A stretch of 44,992 nt of DNA. Origin: an uncultured Bacilli bacterium. GTDB lineage: Bacteria; Bacillota_I; Bacilli_A; RF39; UBA660. The stretch is from NCBI GenBank assembly GCA_944372195.1, contig CALVYK010000009.1:1-44992 (forward strand), given 5' to 3'. Within the stretch, counting starts at the first letter, position 1, and each line of letters starts with the position of its first letter. Shown piece by piece: positions 32,212 through 42,875 of this stretch. The notes under the pieces were generated by a model, which saw nothing but the letters and a program-made list of their open reading frames with translations, was not told the DNA's origin and made no database searches. The position numbers were made by a program, and so were the translations under genes.

Positions 32212-32391
32212 AGTGTTGATGAAGAAGGAGTAATTAAAGTAGTTATTTATAGAGAGAATGTGGTTGGTGAAAACATTTAATAATCTTTAATGAAGTAGTC
32301 TTTGGAGCTAAAGGTGACGCGTTATAGTCTTTGAGTATAAATTAAGGTGGTACCACGTTCAATCACGTCCTTATTAGGATGTGATTTTTTT
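32212..32391 (+). promoter_or_regulatory. T-box leader with valine specifier
   Basis: The antiterminator T-box AAGGTGGTACCACG is at 32344-32357, followed by the terminator AATCACGTCC/GGATGTGATT (32361-32386) and a T run. Upstream, AGAGAG and GGTTGGTG (32251-32269) fit the distal part of stem I, and GAAGTAGTC near 32292-32300 offers GTA or GTC valine specifiers. Uncharged tRNA-Val would pair with the specifier and the T-box bulge to allow read-through into the HD-domain gene and valS. The downstream valS confirms the amino acid. Confidence 0.93.
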
Positions 32392-32404
32392 ATGGAGAGA
32401 TTAT

Positions 32405-33145
32405 ATGAATATAGAAGAAGCTAAAAAACTATTTAAAATTTATGTCGATAATTATAATTTTGATGATGAAAAAATCAAATTAAAATATTATCATTCATTA
32501 CGAGTCTCTAAATTATGTAAGGATATAGCAGTTTCTTTAAATTTTAATGAAGAAGATATAAAAATAGCAGAACTATTAGGATTGTTACACGATTTTGGCC
32601 GTTTTGAACAAATTAAACTATATGATACATTTAACGATCAAAAAAGTGTTGACCATGCTGTATTGGGCGTTGAACAATTAAAAAAATTTGTTTTTGATAA
32701 ATTTGTTACTGATAAAGATATTCAAAAATTAATTGAAATAGCAATCTTAAATCATAATAAAACATTTATTGAAAAAGGTTTAAGTGATAAAGAATTATTA
32801 TTTTGTAAAATAATAAGAGATGCTGATAAGATTGATATATTTTATCTTTTAAAAGATAAAAATTATGTTACAACTGATGAATATGTAAATGATAAAATAT
32901 ATAACCGGGTAATTAATGGTAAAATTGATTTTGAGCATAATGCTAATAAATTGGAAAAATATGTTATCGAAGTTGCTATGGTTTACGATATTAATTTTTC
33001 ATGGTCATATAAGTATTTATATAATAAAAATTATATTTTAAATATAATTGATAAAATAATAAGTACAAATAAACAGGAAGAAAAATTATTATTAATAAAA
33101 GATAAAATTATGAATTATTTAAAAAATAAGGAGGATTTATGTTAG
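32405..33145 (+). CDS. HD-domain phosphohydrolase under valine T-box control
   Basis: 246 aa from the ATG at 32405 (GGAGAGA upstream); the start at 32381 lies inside the leader terminator. HD signature residues: [14 protein letters not shown] (metal His), [13 protein letters not shown] (HD), NHNKTF and [14 protein letters not shown] (final Asp). Substrate unknown; similar single-domain HD proteins act on nucleotides. It is the first gene after the T-box and overlaps valS by 7 bp, so valine starvation should raise both. Confidence 0.8.
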   Translation: MNIEEAKKLFKIYVDNYNFDDEKIKLKYYHSLRVSKLCKDIAVSLNFNEEDIKIAELLGLLHDFGRFEQIKLYDTFNDQKSVDHAVLGVEQLKKFVFDKFVTDKDIQKLIEIAILNHNKTFIEKGLSDKELLFCKIIRDADKIDIFYLLKDKNYVTTDEYVNDKIYNRVINGKIDFEHNANKLEKYVIEVAMVYDINFSWSYKYLYNKNYILNIIDKIISTNKQEEKLLLIKDKIMNYLKNKEDLC

Positions 33146-35652
33146 ATACAAAATATAATCATTTAGAAGTAGAAAATAAATATGAAGATTGGAAAAATAA
33201 AGGATATTTTAATAGTGGTGATTTATCTAAAAAACCATATTGTATAGTTATCCCACCACCTAATGTAACCGGCAAATTACATTTAGGTCATGCTTGGGAT
33301 ACAACTTTACAAGATATTATCATTAGGTATAAAAGGATGCAAGGTTATGATGCTTTATGGTTACCTGGTATGGACCATGCTGGTATTGCGACTCAAGCAA
33401 AAGTAGATAATAAACTAAAAGAAATGGGAATTAACCCAAGAAGCTTAAGTAGAGATGAATGGCTTAAATATGCTTGGGAGTGGAAAGAAGAATACGCAGA
33501 TAATATTCATAAACAATGGGCTAAATTAGGTCTATCATTAGATTATAATAAAGAAAGATTTACTTTAGATGAAGGATTATCTCATGCCGTTAAAAAAGTT
33601 TTTATCGATTTATATAATGAAGGATTAATTTATAGAGGAGAAAGAATTATAAATTGGGATCCTAAGGCGATGACAGCTTTATCTAATGAAGAAGTCATTT
33701 ATAAAGAAGTAGAGGGGGCTTTTTATCATATTAAATATTTTATTGAAAATAGTGATGAATATTTAGAAGTTGCCACAACCAGACCTGAAACTTTATTTGG
33801 TGATACAGCAGTTGCAGTTAATCCTAATGATGAAAGATATAAAAAATATATTGGCAAAAATGTAGTACTTCCTATTGTAAATAAATTAATTCCAGTTATT
33901 GCTGATGAACATGCTGATCCAGAATTTGGAACCGGTGTAGTTAAAATAACTCCTGCTCATGATCCAAACGATTTTGAAGTAGGCAATAGACATAACTTAG
34001 AAAGAATTGTTGTTATGAATAAAGATGCAACAATGAATGAAAATGCTATTGGTTATACTGGGTTAGATAGATTTGAATGTCGAAAAAAATTAGTCGAAGA
34101 TTTAAAAGAGAAATGTTTATTAATTAAAATAGAAAAAATGAAACATTCAGTAGGACATTCTGAAAGAACTGATGTTATGGTTGAACCTTATTTATCTAAG
34201 CAATGGTTTGTTAAAATGAGACCTTTAGCGGATCGAGTATTAGAAAACCAAAAAAATAAAAATACTAAAGTCAATTTCGTGCCAGCTAGATTCGAAAAAA
34301 TTATGAATCATTGGATGGAAATAACATATGATTGGTGTATATCTAGACAACTTTGGTGGGGGCATCAAATACCAGCTTATTATAAAGATGATGAAGTATA
34401 TGTAGGGTATGAAGCACCAAGTGAAGAATGGATACAAGATAGTGATGTGCTAGATACTTGGTTTTCATCTGCTTTATGGCCATTTAGTACATTAGGTTGG
34501 CCAGATGCTGATATATCAAGATATTATCCAAATAATTGCTTGGTAACAGGTTACGACATTATTCCATTTTGGGTTAATCGAATGACTTTCCAAGGATTAC
34601 ATTTTACAAATAAAAGACCATTTAAAGATTGTTTAATTCATGGTTTAATTAGAGATAAACAAGGTAGAAAAATGAGTAAATCATTAGGTAATGGTGTCGA
34701 TCCTATGGACGTTATTGCAGAGTATGGTTGCGATTCATTAAGATTTTATTTATCCACTTCAACTGCTAATGGAACTGATTTAAGATATGATACTGAAAAA
34801 GTAAAATCAACATGGAATTTTATCAATAAATTATGGAATGCATCTAGATTTGTTTTAATGAATATTGAAAACTTTAATTATAGTTTAGATAATTTATCAG
34901 TAAGTGACAAATGGATATTAAATAAAATGAATGATTTAATAAATAAAGTAACTAAATATATGGATAAATATGAATTTAATACAGTTGGATCATTGTTATA
35001 TAGTTTTGTTTGGGATGATTTTTGTGACTGGTATATTGAATTGTCAAAAGCAAATATGAACGATACAACTAAAACTGTACTATTGGTAGTTTTAACTAAC
35101 ATTTTAAAACTATTGCATCCATTTATGCCATTTGTAACAGAGGAAATATATTTAAAATTACCAATTCATGATGAATCAATTATGATAAGCAATTATCCAA
35201 AGTATGACAAAAAATTTAAATTTGATAGCAATTTGGATTTATTAATCGAATTGATAAAGAAAATAAGAAAAGTTAAATTAGATAATAATTTAGGTAAAAA
35301 TTATTTAATTGTAACTACAAACAAAGTTATTTTAGAAAATAAAAATTTATTGAGTAAAATACTTAAAAACGAAAATATTTTAGATAATTATTATGGTGAC
35401 TATAATAAGATAGATATTAATTTTGATAATGATATCGTTTCTATTTATTATGATGGAAGCTTAACTGAAGAAGAAAAACAATTATTAATTAAAGAAAAAG
35501 AAAGACTAATCAATTCAATTGAAAGAAGAAAAAAATTGTTAGCAAATGTTGGATATATCAATAAAGCACCTAAAGAAATAGTTGAAAATGAAAGAAATAG
35601 TTTATCCAAAGATGAGAAAGATTTAGAATTGATAATTGAAAAACTAAAATAA
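33139..35652 (+). CDS. valS: Valyl-tRNA synthetase
   Basis: 837 aa class I synthetase. [16 protein letters not shown] (HIGH motif, about residues 39-54), the editing domain with [28 protein letters not shown] (KMSKS motif) and the anticodon-binding and C-terminal coiled-coil parts ([20 protein letters not shown]) are all present. AGGAGG lies before the ATG at 33139. Its T-box leader lies 750 bp upstream, past the HD gene. Confidence 0.97.
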   Translation: MLDTKYNHLEVENKYEDWKNKGYFNSGDLSKKPYCIVIPPPNVTGKLHLGHAWDTTLQDIIIRYKRMQGYDALWLPGMDHAGIATQAKVDNKLKEMGINPRSLSRDEWLKYAWEWKEEYADNIHKQWAKLGLSLDYNKERFTLDEGLSHAVKKVFIDLYNEGLIYRGERIINWDPKAMTALSNEEVIYKEVEGAFYHIKYFIENSDEYLEVATTRPETLFGDTAVAVNPNDERYKKYIGKNVVLPIVNKLIPVIADEHADPEFGTGVVKITPAHDPNDFEVGNRHNLERIVVMNKDATMNENAIGYTGLDRFECRKKLVEDLKEKCLLIKIEKMKHSVGHSERTDVMVEPYLSKQWFVKMRPLADRVLENQKNKNTKVNFVPARFEKIMNHWMEITYDWCISRQLWWGHQIPAYYKDDEVYVGYEAPSEEWIQDSDVLDTWFSSALWPFSTLGWPDADISRYYPNNCLVTGYDIIPFWVNRMTFQGLHFTNKRPFKDCLIHGLIRDKQGRKMSKSLGNGVDPMDVIAEYGCDSLRFYLSTSTANGTDLRYDTEKVKSTWNFINKLWNASRFVLMNIENFNYSLDNLSVSDKWILNKMNDLINKVTKYMDKYEFNTVGSLLYSFVWDDFCDWYIELSKANMNDTTKTVLLVVLTNILKLLHPFMPFVTEEIYLKLPIHDESIMISNYPKYDKKFKFDSNLDLLIELIKKIRKVKLDNNLGKNYLIVTTNKVILENKNLLSKILKNENILDNYYGDYNKIDINFDNDIVSIYYDGSLTEEEKQLLIKEKERLINSIERRKKLLANVGYINKAPKEIVENERNSLSKDEKDLELIIEKLK

Positions 35653-35806
35653 TTTGTATATTTTGCTATTTTTTGCTCAAAATATAAATAAAAGGTGGTG
35701 AAAATAGTTAAATTTTATATTTTAATTTATTAATAATATATAATTTAGATATTATTTATCGATGTTTATATTTTCATTAGATATTTTAATTTGTTTACAT
35801 AATTGA

Positions 35807-35835
35807 TTGACATAATAAAAAAAACAATGTATAAT
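35807..35835 (+). promoter_or_regulatory. Perfect consensus SigA promoter of the pilin-like gene
   Basis: TTGACA (35807-35812), 17-bp spacer, TATAAT (35830-35835). This is the closest match to consensus in the window. Confidence 0.9.
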
Positions 35836-35868
35836 AAAATTAGTTATAAAAGTAAGGTGGTGATATTG

Positions 35869-36276
35869 ATGAAAAAAGGTTTTACATTAATTGAATTATT
35901 AGCAGTAATTATTATTTTAGCTATCGTAGCATTAATCGCAACACCTATTATTTTGGATGTTATTGAGGATGCAAGAAAGAGTGCTGCTAAATCAGAAACT
36001 AGTATGATTTTAAGTGGTATTCAAAATTATTGTACTACTGAAGATATGAAAGTTCAAATGAACTCTTTAGCTGCAGAATCTGCTTTATGTTATGGAAAAG
36101 AGTCAATAACTGCTGCTAATGTAGAAAGTATGGTAAATTTAGGAAATGCAAAAGTTACAGATGTAACAATATCTGGTGGAAAATATTCATTCTCAGTACT
36201 TTCAAACGGATATAAATATGTTGTTACTGATAGTGTTATTCCAGAATCTGGAACAAAAACTACAACACTTCAATAA
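35869..36276 (+). CDS. Type IV pilin-like protein (prepilin N-terminal motif)
   Basis: 135 aa from the ATG at 35869, with AAGGTGGTGAT upstream. The class III leader MKKGFTLIELLAVIIILAIV is a textbook prepilin peptidase site (cut after Gly4) with Glu5 and the hydrophobic helix. The helix continues to ARKSAAKSETSMILSGIQN. The small C-terminal domain has two Cys (YCTTED and LCYGKES) that could form a disulfide. No pilus assembly genes are nearby. It may be a pilin, a competence pseudopilin or a secreted subunit of a remote system. Confidence 0.85.
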   Translation: MKKGFTLIELLAVIIILAIVALIATPIILDVIEDARKSAAKSETSMILSGIQNYCTTEDMKVQMNSLAAESALCYGKESITAANVESMVNLGNAKVTDVTISGGKYSFSVLSNGYKYVVTDSVIPESGTKTTTLQ

Positions 36277-36288
36277 TTTTATAAAATT

Positions 36289-36313
36289 GCTTCACAATTC
36301 GTGAAGCTTTTTT
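36289..36313 (+). terminator. Terminator after the pilin-like gene
   Basis: GCTTCAC-AATTC-GTGAAGC hairpin followed by TTTTTT. Confidence 0.9.
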
Positions 36314-36333
36314 GGTGTTAAGGGGTTTTATAT

Positions 36334-38694
36334 ATGAAAAAACAATTATTTTCTTTTTTAATTCCATTTTTATGTTTACTTATTTTATTTTTTATTAATG
36401 ATTTCATATTAGGAAACAATTCAATTTTATATAGTGATTCACAGTATCAATATTACCAATCTTTTATTTATTTTAAACAATTTTTAACAAATCATTCATT
36501 ATTTTCTTTTCAGGTAGAATTGGGTGCTCCAATGGTTGCAACTATCGCATATTACCTGGGATCTATATCTAACTTATTTATTAAATTTTTTGATAATATT
36601 GAATTATTCTTACTTATAACAGTTTTAATTAAATTAAGCTTATGTGGATTAACTATGTATAATTATTTAAATTATAATTATAAAAGTAAATATATAGTTA
36701 TTTTTTCTACAGCTTATGCTTTGTCATTTTATAGCCTAGCTAATTATTTTCAATTCATGTGGTTGGATGCATATTTTTTGAGCCCATTATTATTATTAGG
36801 TATAGATAAAATAATAAAAGAAAAAAAATATATGTTATATGGAATAATATTATTTTTGATTGTTTTATCAAATTACTACATGGGATATATGTGTTGCTTA
36901 TTTGGATTAATATATTTTATATACAAATATTTATTAAGTAATAGGGATAAAAGAAATATTAAAACATTTGTAATTACGTCAATTTTATTTGGATTAATGA
37001 CTATGTTTTTACATATTCCTAATTTGCTGGAAATTATGAAAATAGAAAGAATGAGTAACAAAGATTATTTATTTAATACTGATATATTAGGCATATTATC
37101 TAAAACATTTTTAGGCTCTAATGTTGAAGGTGGAATACTCAATTATTATCATCCATATTTATATATTGGAATTTTTAACAATATTTTATTATTGTTTTAC
37201 TTTATAAACAAAAAAATTGATAAATTAGAAAAAATACTTTCATTAGTATTTATAATTATTTTAATTTTAAATATTATTTTTGTGCCATTTGATAATTTAT
37301 GGCATGCATTTTCATCTCCAATTGGTTATAATTTTAGATATATATATTTATTTAATATATTTATAATAAGCATTTGTTTAAAATCATTTATTAATTTAAA
37401 ATACATTGATAAATTATGGTATTATGTTGTATTTGTTGTCTTTTTAGTTGTAAGTGAATTAGTAATATTAAGAGATATTATGAATTATATTAATATTTAT
37501 ATAAGTGTTTTTTTAATTTTGATATATTTAACAATTTTTAAAAGCACCAATAAAGAAATAAAAATATTATTTAGTATTTTAGCTATAGCTGAACTATTTT
37601 TTAATGGTTATACAATATTAAAAAAATATGATTTTTCAACAAAAATTTATTTAAATAACATCTATATGGAAAAACAAAATATTTTAAAAAATATAGATAG
37701 GACTCAATTTTATCGATTGGAATTTTTAAATAGATTTGCTTATAACGATCCTTTAACTTATGGTTATTATGGCTCTAGTGGTTGGTTTTCCAGCGTTTAT
37801 TTTAACAAAAATTTTTATAATAAAATAGGGTATGGAACTGATAATAATATGCTTGGCTATAATAATTATTTATTGCTAGATAGTTTATTTGATATTAAAT
37901 ATGTTGTTTCATTAAACAAATTAAAATATTATGAATTAGTTAGTGTTGATAAAATATCTGCTTATGGAGAAGAATTTTATGGTATTGGGTATATGGATAG
38001 TTATTTATATAAAAATCCATATAATTTAAGTTTAGGATATATGGTATCTAGTAAAATAAAAGAAGATATCGATTGCGATAATCCATTTGAATGTCAAAAT
38101 AAGATTATTAATAATATGACAAATTCAGATAATTTGATTTATGAAGCAGAATTATATAAAGAAGATATTAAATTAAAAAAACAAGATTTTTATTTATTAC
38201 CAATTATTAATAATTATGATGATAATAAAAAATTTGAAATGTGTATAAATAAAAAATGCTTTAATTTCCGTGATAATATAAATAGTAGTTTATTTTTTGA
38301 AAATAGTTATGAAGACATTAAAATAACCCAAGAAAATGTAGACTATATTTATTTAGCTTATTTTAATTTTGACGAATTTATTAATAAATACAATATTTTA
38401 AAAAATAATCAATTAAATATAACTAGTTTTAAAGAAAATCACATTAAAGGAAATATAAATGTCGATGATAATAATGTTTTATTTTTAAGTATTCCTTATA
38501 CTGATAGTTTTAAAATATTAGTTGATAGCAAAGAAGTTGATTATTATAAAGTACTTAATAATTTTATTGGCTTAGATTTAGAATCTGGCTATCATGAAAT
38601 TGAAATTATTTATGAAGTTAAAGGATTTAAATTGGGATTATTTATAAGCCTTATTTCCTTAATAACATTTATACTTATAAGAAAACACTTATAA
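36334..38694 (+). CDS. YfhO family membrane protein
   Basis: 786 aa with about a dozen membrane helices over the first 420 residues, then a soluble C-terminal part and a last helix (GLFISLISLITFILI). SDSQYQYYQSFIYFKQFL, VELGAPMVATIAYYLGSISN and QFMWLDAYFLSPLLLLGIDK are typical of YfhO. The late segments YYGSSGWFSSVYF and DSLFDIKYVVS also fit. Such proteins are GT-C-type glycosyltransferases that decorate teichoic acids from lipid-linked sugars. It stands alone, 57 bp after the pilin gene. Confidence 0.85.
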   Translation: MKKQLFSFLIPFLCLLILFFINDFILGNNSILYSDSQYQYYQSFIYFKQFLTNHSLFSFQVELGAPMVATIAYYLGSISNLFIKFFDNIELFLLITVLIKLSLCGLTMYNYLNYNYKSKYIVIFSTAYALSFYSLANYFQFMWLDAYFLSPLLLLGIDKIIKEKKYMLYGIILFLIVLSNYYMGYMCCLFGLIYFIYKYLLSNRDKRNIKTFVITSILFGLMTMFLHIPNLLEIMKIERMSNKDYLFNTDILGILSKTFLGSNVEGGILNYYHPYLYIGIFNNILLLFYFINKKIDKLEKILSLVFIIILILNIIFVPFDNLWHAFSSPIGYNFRYIYLFNIFIISICLKSFINLKYIDKLWYYVVFVVFLVVSELVILRDIMNYINIYISVFLILIYLTIFKSTNKEIKILFSILAIAELFFNGYTILKKYDFSTKIYLNNIYMEKQNILKNIDRTQFYRLEFLNRFAYNDPLTYGYYGSSGWFSSVYFNKNFYNKIGYGTDNNMLGYNNYLLLDSLFDIKYVVSLNKLKYYELVSVDKISAYGEEFYGIGYMDSYLYKNPYNLSLGYMVSSKIKEDIDCDNPFECQNKIINNMTNSDNLIYEAELYKEDIKLKKQDFYLLPIINNYDDNKKFEMCINKKCFNFRDNINSSLFFENSYEDIKITQENVDYIYLAYFNFDEFINKYNILKNNQLNITSFKENHIKGNINVDDNNVLFLSIPYTDSFKILVDSKEVDYYKVLNNFIGLDLESGYHEIEIIYEVKGFKLGLFISLISLITFILIRKHL

Positions 38695-38701
38695 GTTTTT
38701 T
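38673..38701 (+). terminator. Terminator after the YfhO gene
   Basis: Two copies of CTTATAAG (38674-38681 and 38688-38695) pair to form a 9-bp stem with a 6-base loop, then TTTTTT. Confidence 0.75.
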
Positions 38702-38702
38702 C

Positions 38703-38731
38703 TTGTAAATATATATTTTTTAATATATAAT
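38703..38731 (+). promoter_or_regulatory. SigA-type promoter of lepA
   Basis: TTGTAA (38703-38708), 17-bp spacer, TATAAT (38726-38731), almost the same as the tsaE promoter. Confidence 0.75.
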
Positions 38732-38748
38732 ATTATTGGTGATTGGAC

Positions 38749-40536
38749 ATGAAACAAGAAAACATCCGAAATTTTTCAATTATTGCTCATATAGATCATG
38801 GAAAAAGCACTTTGGCTGATAGAATATTAGAAATAACAGGTGCGATTACTGATAGAGAAAAACAAGATCAATTATTAGATAATATGGATATTGAAAGAGA
38901 AAGAGGAATAACAATTAAGTTAAATGCTGTTCAGTTAAAATATAAAGATTATATTTTGCATTTAATTGATACTCCTGGACATGTCGATTTTAATTATGAA
39001 GTGTCAAGATCTTTAGCTGCTTGTGAAGGCGCTATATTAGTAGTTGATGCTGCTCAAGGAATTGAAGCTCAAACTTTAGCTAATCTTTATTTGGCTTTGG
39101 ATTCTAATTTAACTATTATTCCAGTTATTAATAAAATAGATTTACCAAATGCTGATATAGAAAAAGTCACTAAGGAATTGGAAGACACAGTTGGTTTTGA
39201 TAAAAGTGAAATTATTTTAACTTCTGCTAAAAATGGAATTGGTATAAAAGAATTAGTAGAAGAAATAATAAAAAAGATACCTAGCCCTAATGGTGATATA
39301 AATAAACCTTTGCAAGCATTAATATTTGATAGTTTTTATGATGCATATCGTGGAGTGGTTATTTTAATTAGAATCGTAAATGGTAAAGTAAAAGTAGGGG
39401 ATAAAATAAAATTAATGGCTACTGATAAAATTGAAGAAGTAGTTGAACTTGGCGTCAATACTCCTAAAGAAGTTAAGAAAACAGAATTAGTTGCAGGTGA
39501 AGTTGGTTATTTATGTGCATCAATAAAAGATATATCTGATATTAAAGTAGGAGATACTATTACTCTAGAAAACAATCCTGCTAGTGATATATTACCTGGC
39601 TATAAGCCAATGAAACCAATGGTATTTTCAGGAATTTATCCAATTGAAACTTCAAAATATCCCGATTTGCGAGATGCTTTAGAAAAATTAAAACTAAATG
39701 ATGCTTCATTACAATTTACTCCTGAAACTTCTAAAGCATTAGGATTTGGATTTAGATGTGGTTTTTTAGGACTACTGCATTTGGAAATAATTAAAGAAAG
39801 AATTGAAAGAGAATTTAATATTAATTTGATTGTTACTAGTCCTTCAGTTATATATGAAGTTGAATTGACAGATAACACTATTATTAATATTGATAGTCCA
39901 AGTAAAATGCCAGACAAAGTAAAAATAAAAGATATAAAAGAACCATATATTAGAACTTCTATTTTTGTACCTTCTAATTATATTGGCCCTATAATGGAGT
40001 TATGTCAAGATAAAAGAGGAAATTATATATCTATGGAATATATTGATAAAACAAGAGTTAATATTCATTATGAAATACCATTATCAGAGATTGTTTATGA
40101 TTTTTTTGATAGATTAAAAAGTATTTCCAAGGGTTATGCTTCGTTTGATTATGAATTAATAGGTTACAAATCAAGTGATTTAGTAAAAATGGATATATTA
40201 TTAAATGGTGAAGTGGTAGATGCTTTAAGTGTTATTGTTCATAAAGATTTTGCGTATAAACGTGGTAAAAATATTGTTGAAACACTAAGGAAAATGATAC
40301 CTAGACAACAATTTGAAGTTCCTATCCAAGCTAGTATTGGTAATAAAGTAATAGCACGTGAAACAATTAAAGCAGTTAGAAAAGATGTTTTGGCTAAATG
40401 TTATGGTGGAGATGTTTCAAGAAAAAGAAAATTATTAGAGAAACAAAAAGAGGGTAAAAAAAGAATGAAAATGGTAGGAAGAGTTGAAATACCAGAAGAA
40501 GCATTCTTGGCAGTTTTAACGGTTGATGAAGGTTGA
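38749..40536 (+). CDS. lepA: Elongation factor 4 (LepA)
   Basis: 595 aa from the ATG at 38749, with GGTGATT upstream; the TTG at 38743 is less likely. GTP-binding [36 protein letters not shown] and NKIDLP are seen, and the LepA C-terminal domain ends with [16 protein letters not shown]. It promotes ribosome back-translocation or initiation quality control. Its stop TGA overlaps the spoIIID promoter. Confidence 0.97.
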   Translation: MKQENIRNFSIIAHIDHGKSTLADRILEITGAITDREKQDQLLDNMDIERERGITIKLNAVQLKYKDYILHLIDTPGHVDFNYEVSRSLAACEGAILVVDAAQGIEAQTLANLYLALDSNLTIIPVINKIDLPNADIEKVTKELEDTVGFDKSEIILTSAKNGIGIKELVEEIIKKIPSPNGDINKPLQALIFDSFYDAYRGVVILIRIVNGKVKVGDKIKLMATDKIEEVVELGVNTPKEVKKTELVAGEVGYLCASIKDISDIKVGDTITLENNPASDILPGYKPMKPMVFSGIYPIETSKYPDLRDALEKLKLNDASLQFTPETSKALGFGFRCGFLGLLHLEIIKERIEREFNINLIVTSPSVIYEVELTDNTIINIDSPSKMPDKVKIKDIKEPYIRTSIFVPSNYIGPIMELCQDKRGNYISMEYIDKTRVNIHYEIPLSEIVYDFFDRLKSISKGYASFDYELIGYKSSDLVKMDILLNGEVVDALSVIVHKDFAYKRGKNIVETLRKMIPRQQFEVPIQASIGNKVIARETIKAVRKDVLAKCYGGDVSRKRKLLEKQKEGKKRMKMVGRVEIPEEAFLAVLTVDEG

Positions 40537-40560
40537 CAAATATAAAAATAAGTGTATAAT
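40533..40560 (+). promoter_or_regulatory. Near-consensus SigA promoter of spoIIID
   Basis: TTGACA (40533-40538), 16-bp spacer, TATAAT (40555-40560). The -35 lies over the lepA stop codon. Confidence 0.75.
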
Positions 40561-40586
40561 ATCTTTTCCAAGGGGGGGAAGTAAAT

Positions 40587-40841
40587 ATGGCTAAACGCGT
40601 TGAAGTTTATGAAAGAGCTTTAAAGGAAGGCAATTATATTATCGAAAAAAAGGCTACTGTTAGAGAAACTGCTAAAGTGTTTGGAGTGAGCAAAAGCGTT
40701 GTTCATAGAGATATTCAAGTTATTTTAGCTGAGTGTGATAAGTTACTTTATGATCAAATTCATAAAATATTACATGAAAATATTACATTAGGACAAATTA
40801 AAGGTGGAGAAACAACTAAACAAAAGCACTTAAAAAAATAA
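40587..40841 (+). CDS. spoIIID: Stage III sporulation regulator SpoIIID
   Basis: 84 aa. The DNA-binding domain VRETAKVFGVSKSVVHRDIQ and the end LGQIKGGETTKQKHLKK match SpoIIID, the mother-cell transcription factor that alters the SigE programme. The RBS AAGGGGGGGAAG is unusually strong. In Bacillus its promoter is SigE-type; here the visible promoter is near-consensus SigA. Confidence 0.93.
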   Translation: MAKRVEVYERALKEGNYIIEKKATVRETAKVFGVSKSVVHRDIQVILAECDKLLYDQIHKILHENITLGQIKGGETTKQKHLKK

Positions 40842-40850
40842 GTGTTTTTT
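40822..40850 (+). terminator. Terminator after spoIIID
   Basis: CACTT/AAGTG stem extended by A/T pairs, loop of about 8 bases, then TTTTTT. It overlaps the stop codon. Confidence 0.65.
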
Positions 40851-40873
40851 GTTATAATAAAAGTGGTGATTTT

Positions 40874-41947
40874 ATGTCAATTTATATTCATATTCCATTT
40901 TGTAATAATATTTGTTCATATTGCGATTTTTCTAAATTTTATTATAATTCTAATTGGGCAGATAATTACTTATCATCTTTAGAAAAGGAAATCAAATTAA
41001 ATTATAAAGGAGAAATAGTTGATACTATTTATATCGGTGGTGGCACACCAACTTGTTTAAATATTGAACAATTAGAAAGATTATTTAAAATAACCAATTT
41101 ATTTAATAAAAAAAATATAGAATTTACTGTAGAAAGTAATGTTGAATTATCTTTAGAAAAAATAAAATTATTAAAAAAATATGGCGTTAATAGAATAAGT
41201 ATTGGTATACAAACAGTGAATCCTAAATATTTAAAGTTTTTAAATAGAGATCATACTAAAGCAGATGTTATAAATTTAATTAATTTATTGAAAGAGTATA
41301 ATTTTAATATTAATGTTGATTTAATATACGCAATACCTGGAGAAACTTTAGAAGAATTAAACGAAGATTTAGATTTTATTTTAAGTTTAGATGTTAATCA
41401 TATATCAACTTATTCATTAATAATTGAACCCCATACTAAATTATATATAGATAATATATATAATATAGATCAAGATTTAGATTATGAAATGTATAAATTA
41501 ATTAATAAAAAATTAAGTAAATATCATCATTATGAAATAAGCAATTTTGCTAAAAAAAATTATGAATCAAAACATAATTTAGTTTATTGGAATAATTTAA
41601 ATTATTATGGCTTTGGTTTAGGGGCATCTGGCTATATAGATAATATTAGATATGATAATACTAAATCATATAATAATTATATAAATGGCAAATATATATT
41701 AGAAGAACATGAGTTAGATTTAAATGAAACTATTTCTAATGAATTTATTTTAGGATTAAGAAAAATAGATGGTATTGATATTTTAGATTTTTATAAAAAA
41801 TATAATATAGATATTACAAGTATAGATATTGTAAAACAATTGATAAAAGAAAATAAGTTGATTTTAACCGACAAATTAAAAATAAACCCTAAGTATATTT
41901 ATATTTCTAATACTATTTTAGTTAATTTTATTGACTTAAGTATATAA
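40874..41947 (+). CDS. hemW: HemW-like radical SAM protein
   Basis: 357 aa. IHIPFCNNICSYCDFSKFYY has the CxxxCxxC cluster site (Cys9, Cys13, Cys16), with YIGGGTPTCLNIEQL and ISIGIQTVNPKYLKFLNR following. HemW is a heme chaperone, formerly annotated as oxygen-independent coproporphyrinogen oxidase. No heme genes are nearby, so the role here is uncertain. Confidence 0.9.
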   Translation: MSIYIHIPFCNNICSYCDFSKFYYNSNWADNYLSSLEKEIKLNYKGEIVDTIYIGGGTPTCLNIEQLERLFKITNLFNKKNIEFTVESNVELSLEKIKLLKKYGVNRISIGIQTVNPKYLKFLNRDHTKADVINLINLLKEYNFNINVDLIYAIPGETLEELNEDLDFILSLDVNHISTYSLIIEPHTKLYIDNIYNIDQDLDYEMYKLINKKLSKYHHYEISNFAKKNYESKHNLVYWNNLNYYGFGLGASGYIDNIRYDNTKSYNNYINGKYILEEHELDLNETISNEFILGLRKIDGIDILDFYKKYNIDITSIDIVKQLIKENKLILTDKLKINPKYIYISNTILVNFIDLSI

Positions 41948-41975
41948 TTAATATAATATAAATATAGGTGGTAGT

Positions 41976-42875
41976 ATGACAAAATGGGATAGTGAATATA
42001 TTAGATTATGTAAGAAAATATTAAAAGAAGGAAAAGAAGTTGAAAATAGAACAGGTATTAATACAATTAAAATACCTAGTTATCATCTGCATTTTGATTT
42101 AAATGAAGAGTTTCCGGTTTTAACGACAAAACAATTATATTTTAGACAAGCTATATTAGAAATGTTGTGGATATATCAAGCTCAATCTAATGATGTTAGA
42201 TGGCTGCAAGAAAGAAATGTTCATATTTGGGATGAATGGGAAATAGATGAAAATGGACTTTGGAAAGCAAAACAAAGAGTATTAGAAGATGGCGAAGTTG
42301 TAACTAAAGAAGTAACTAAAGAGTTTGATAAAAAATATGCTCATACAATAGGCACAGCATATGGATATATAGTTAGAAAATATCAATTGATAGATCAATT
42401 GATTGATACATTAAAAAATAATCCAAATGATCGTAGAATGCTAATATCTTTATGGCAAAATGAATATTTGAAAACTGCTGTTTTACCTAGTTGTGTTTGG
42501 TCTAGTGAGTGGGATGTGACAGATGGTAAATTAAATATGTGGGTTCATCAAAGAAGCTGTGATGTTCCATTAGGCTTACCCTTTAATATAACTCAATATG
42601 CAGTATTATTGTCTTTAATCGCTCAAGTTTGTGATTTAGAAGTAGGAACTCTAGATTGGAGTATAAAAGATGCACATATATACATTAATCAGTTGGAAGG
42701 AATTAAAGAACAAATTAAAAGATATGAAACTTTAGAAGATATAAGTGCTCCTAAATTATGGATAAATCCCAACATTAAAGATTTTTATAAATTTGATAAT
42801 TCAAAAGAATGTAAAGATATAAAAGTATTACAATATAATCATCATGGCCCAATAAGGTTTGATATAGCAAAATGA
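41976..42875 (+). CDS. thyA: Thymidylate synthase ThyA
   Basis: 299 aa. It makes dTMP from dUMP with methylene-THF. The catalytic Cys lies in VLPSCVWSSEWDV; QRSCDVPLGLPFNITQYAVL (substrate binding) and DAHIYINQLEGI follow. Ser replaces the usual Pro before the Cys (PPC to PSC), an acceptable variant. RBS AGGTGG precedes the ATG. First in thyA-folA-tmk; each neighbour overlaps by 4 bp, one route to dTDP. Confidence 0.95.
   Translation: MTKWDSEYIRLCKKILKEGKEVENRTGINTIKIPSYHLHFDLNEEFPVLTTKQLYFRQAILEMLWIYQAQSNDVRWLQERNVHIWDEWEIDENGLWKAKQRVLEDGEVVTKEVTKEFDKKYAHTIGTAYGYIVRKYQLIDQLIDTLKNNPNDRRMLISLWQNEYLKTAVLPSCVWSSEWDVTDGKLNMWVHQRSCDVPLGLPFNITQYAVLLSLIAQVCDLEVGTLDWSIKDAHIYINQLEGIKEQIKRYETLEDISAPKLWINPNIKDFYKFDNSKECKDIKVLQYNHHGPIRFDIAK

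Noticed and set aside
35653..35806. Extra pilin gene upstream of 35869, suggested by AAAGGTGGTGA at about 35692
   Set aside because: No start codon and no open frame follow the Shine-Dalgarno-like site.
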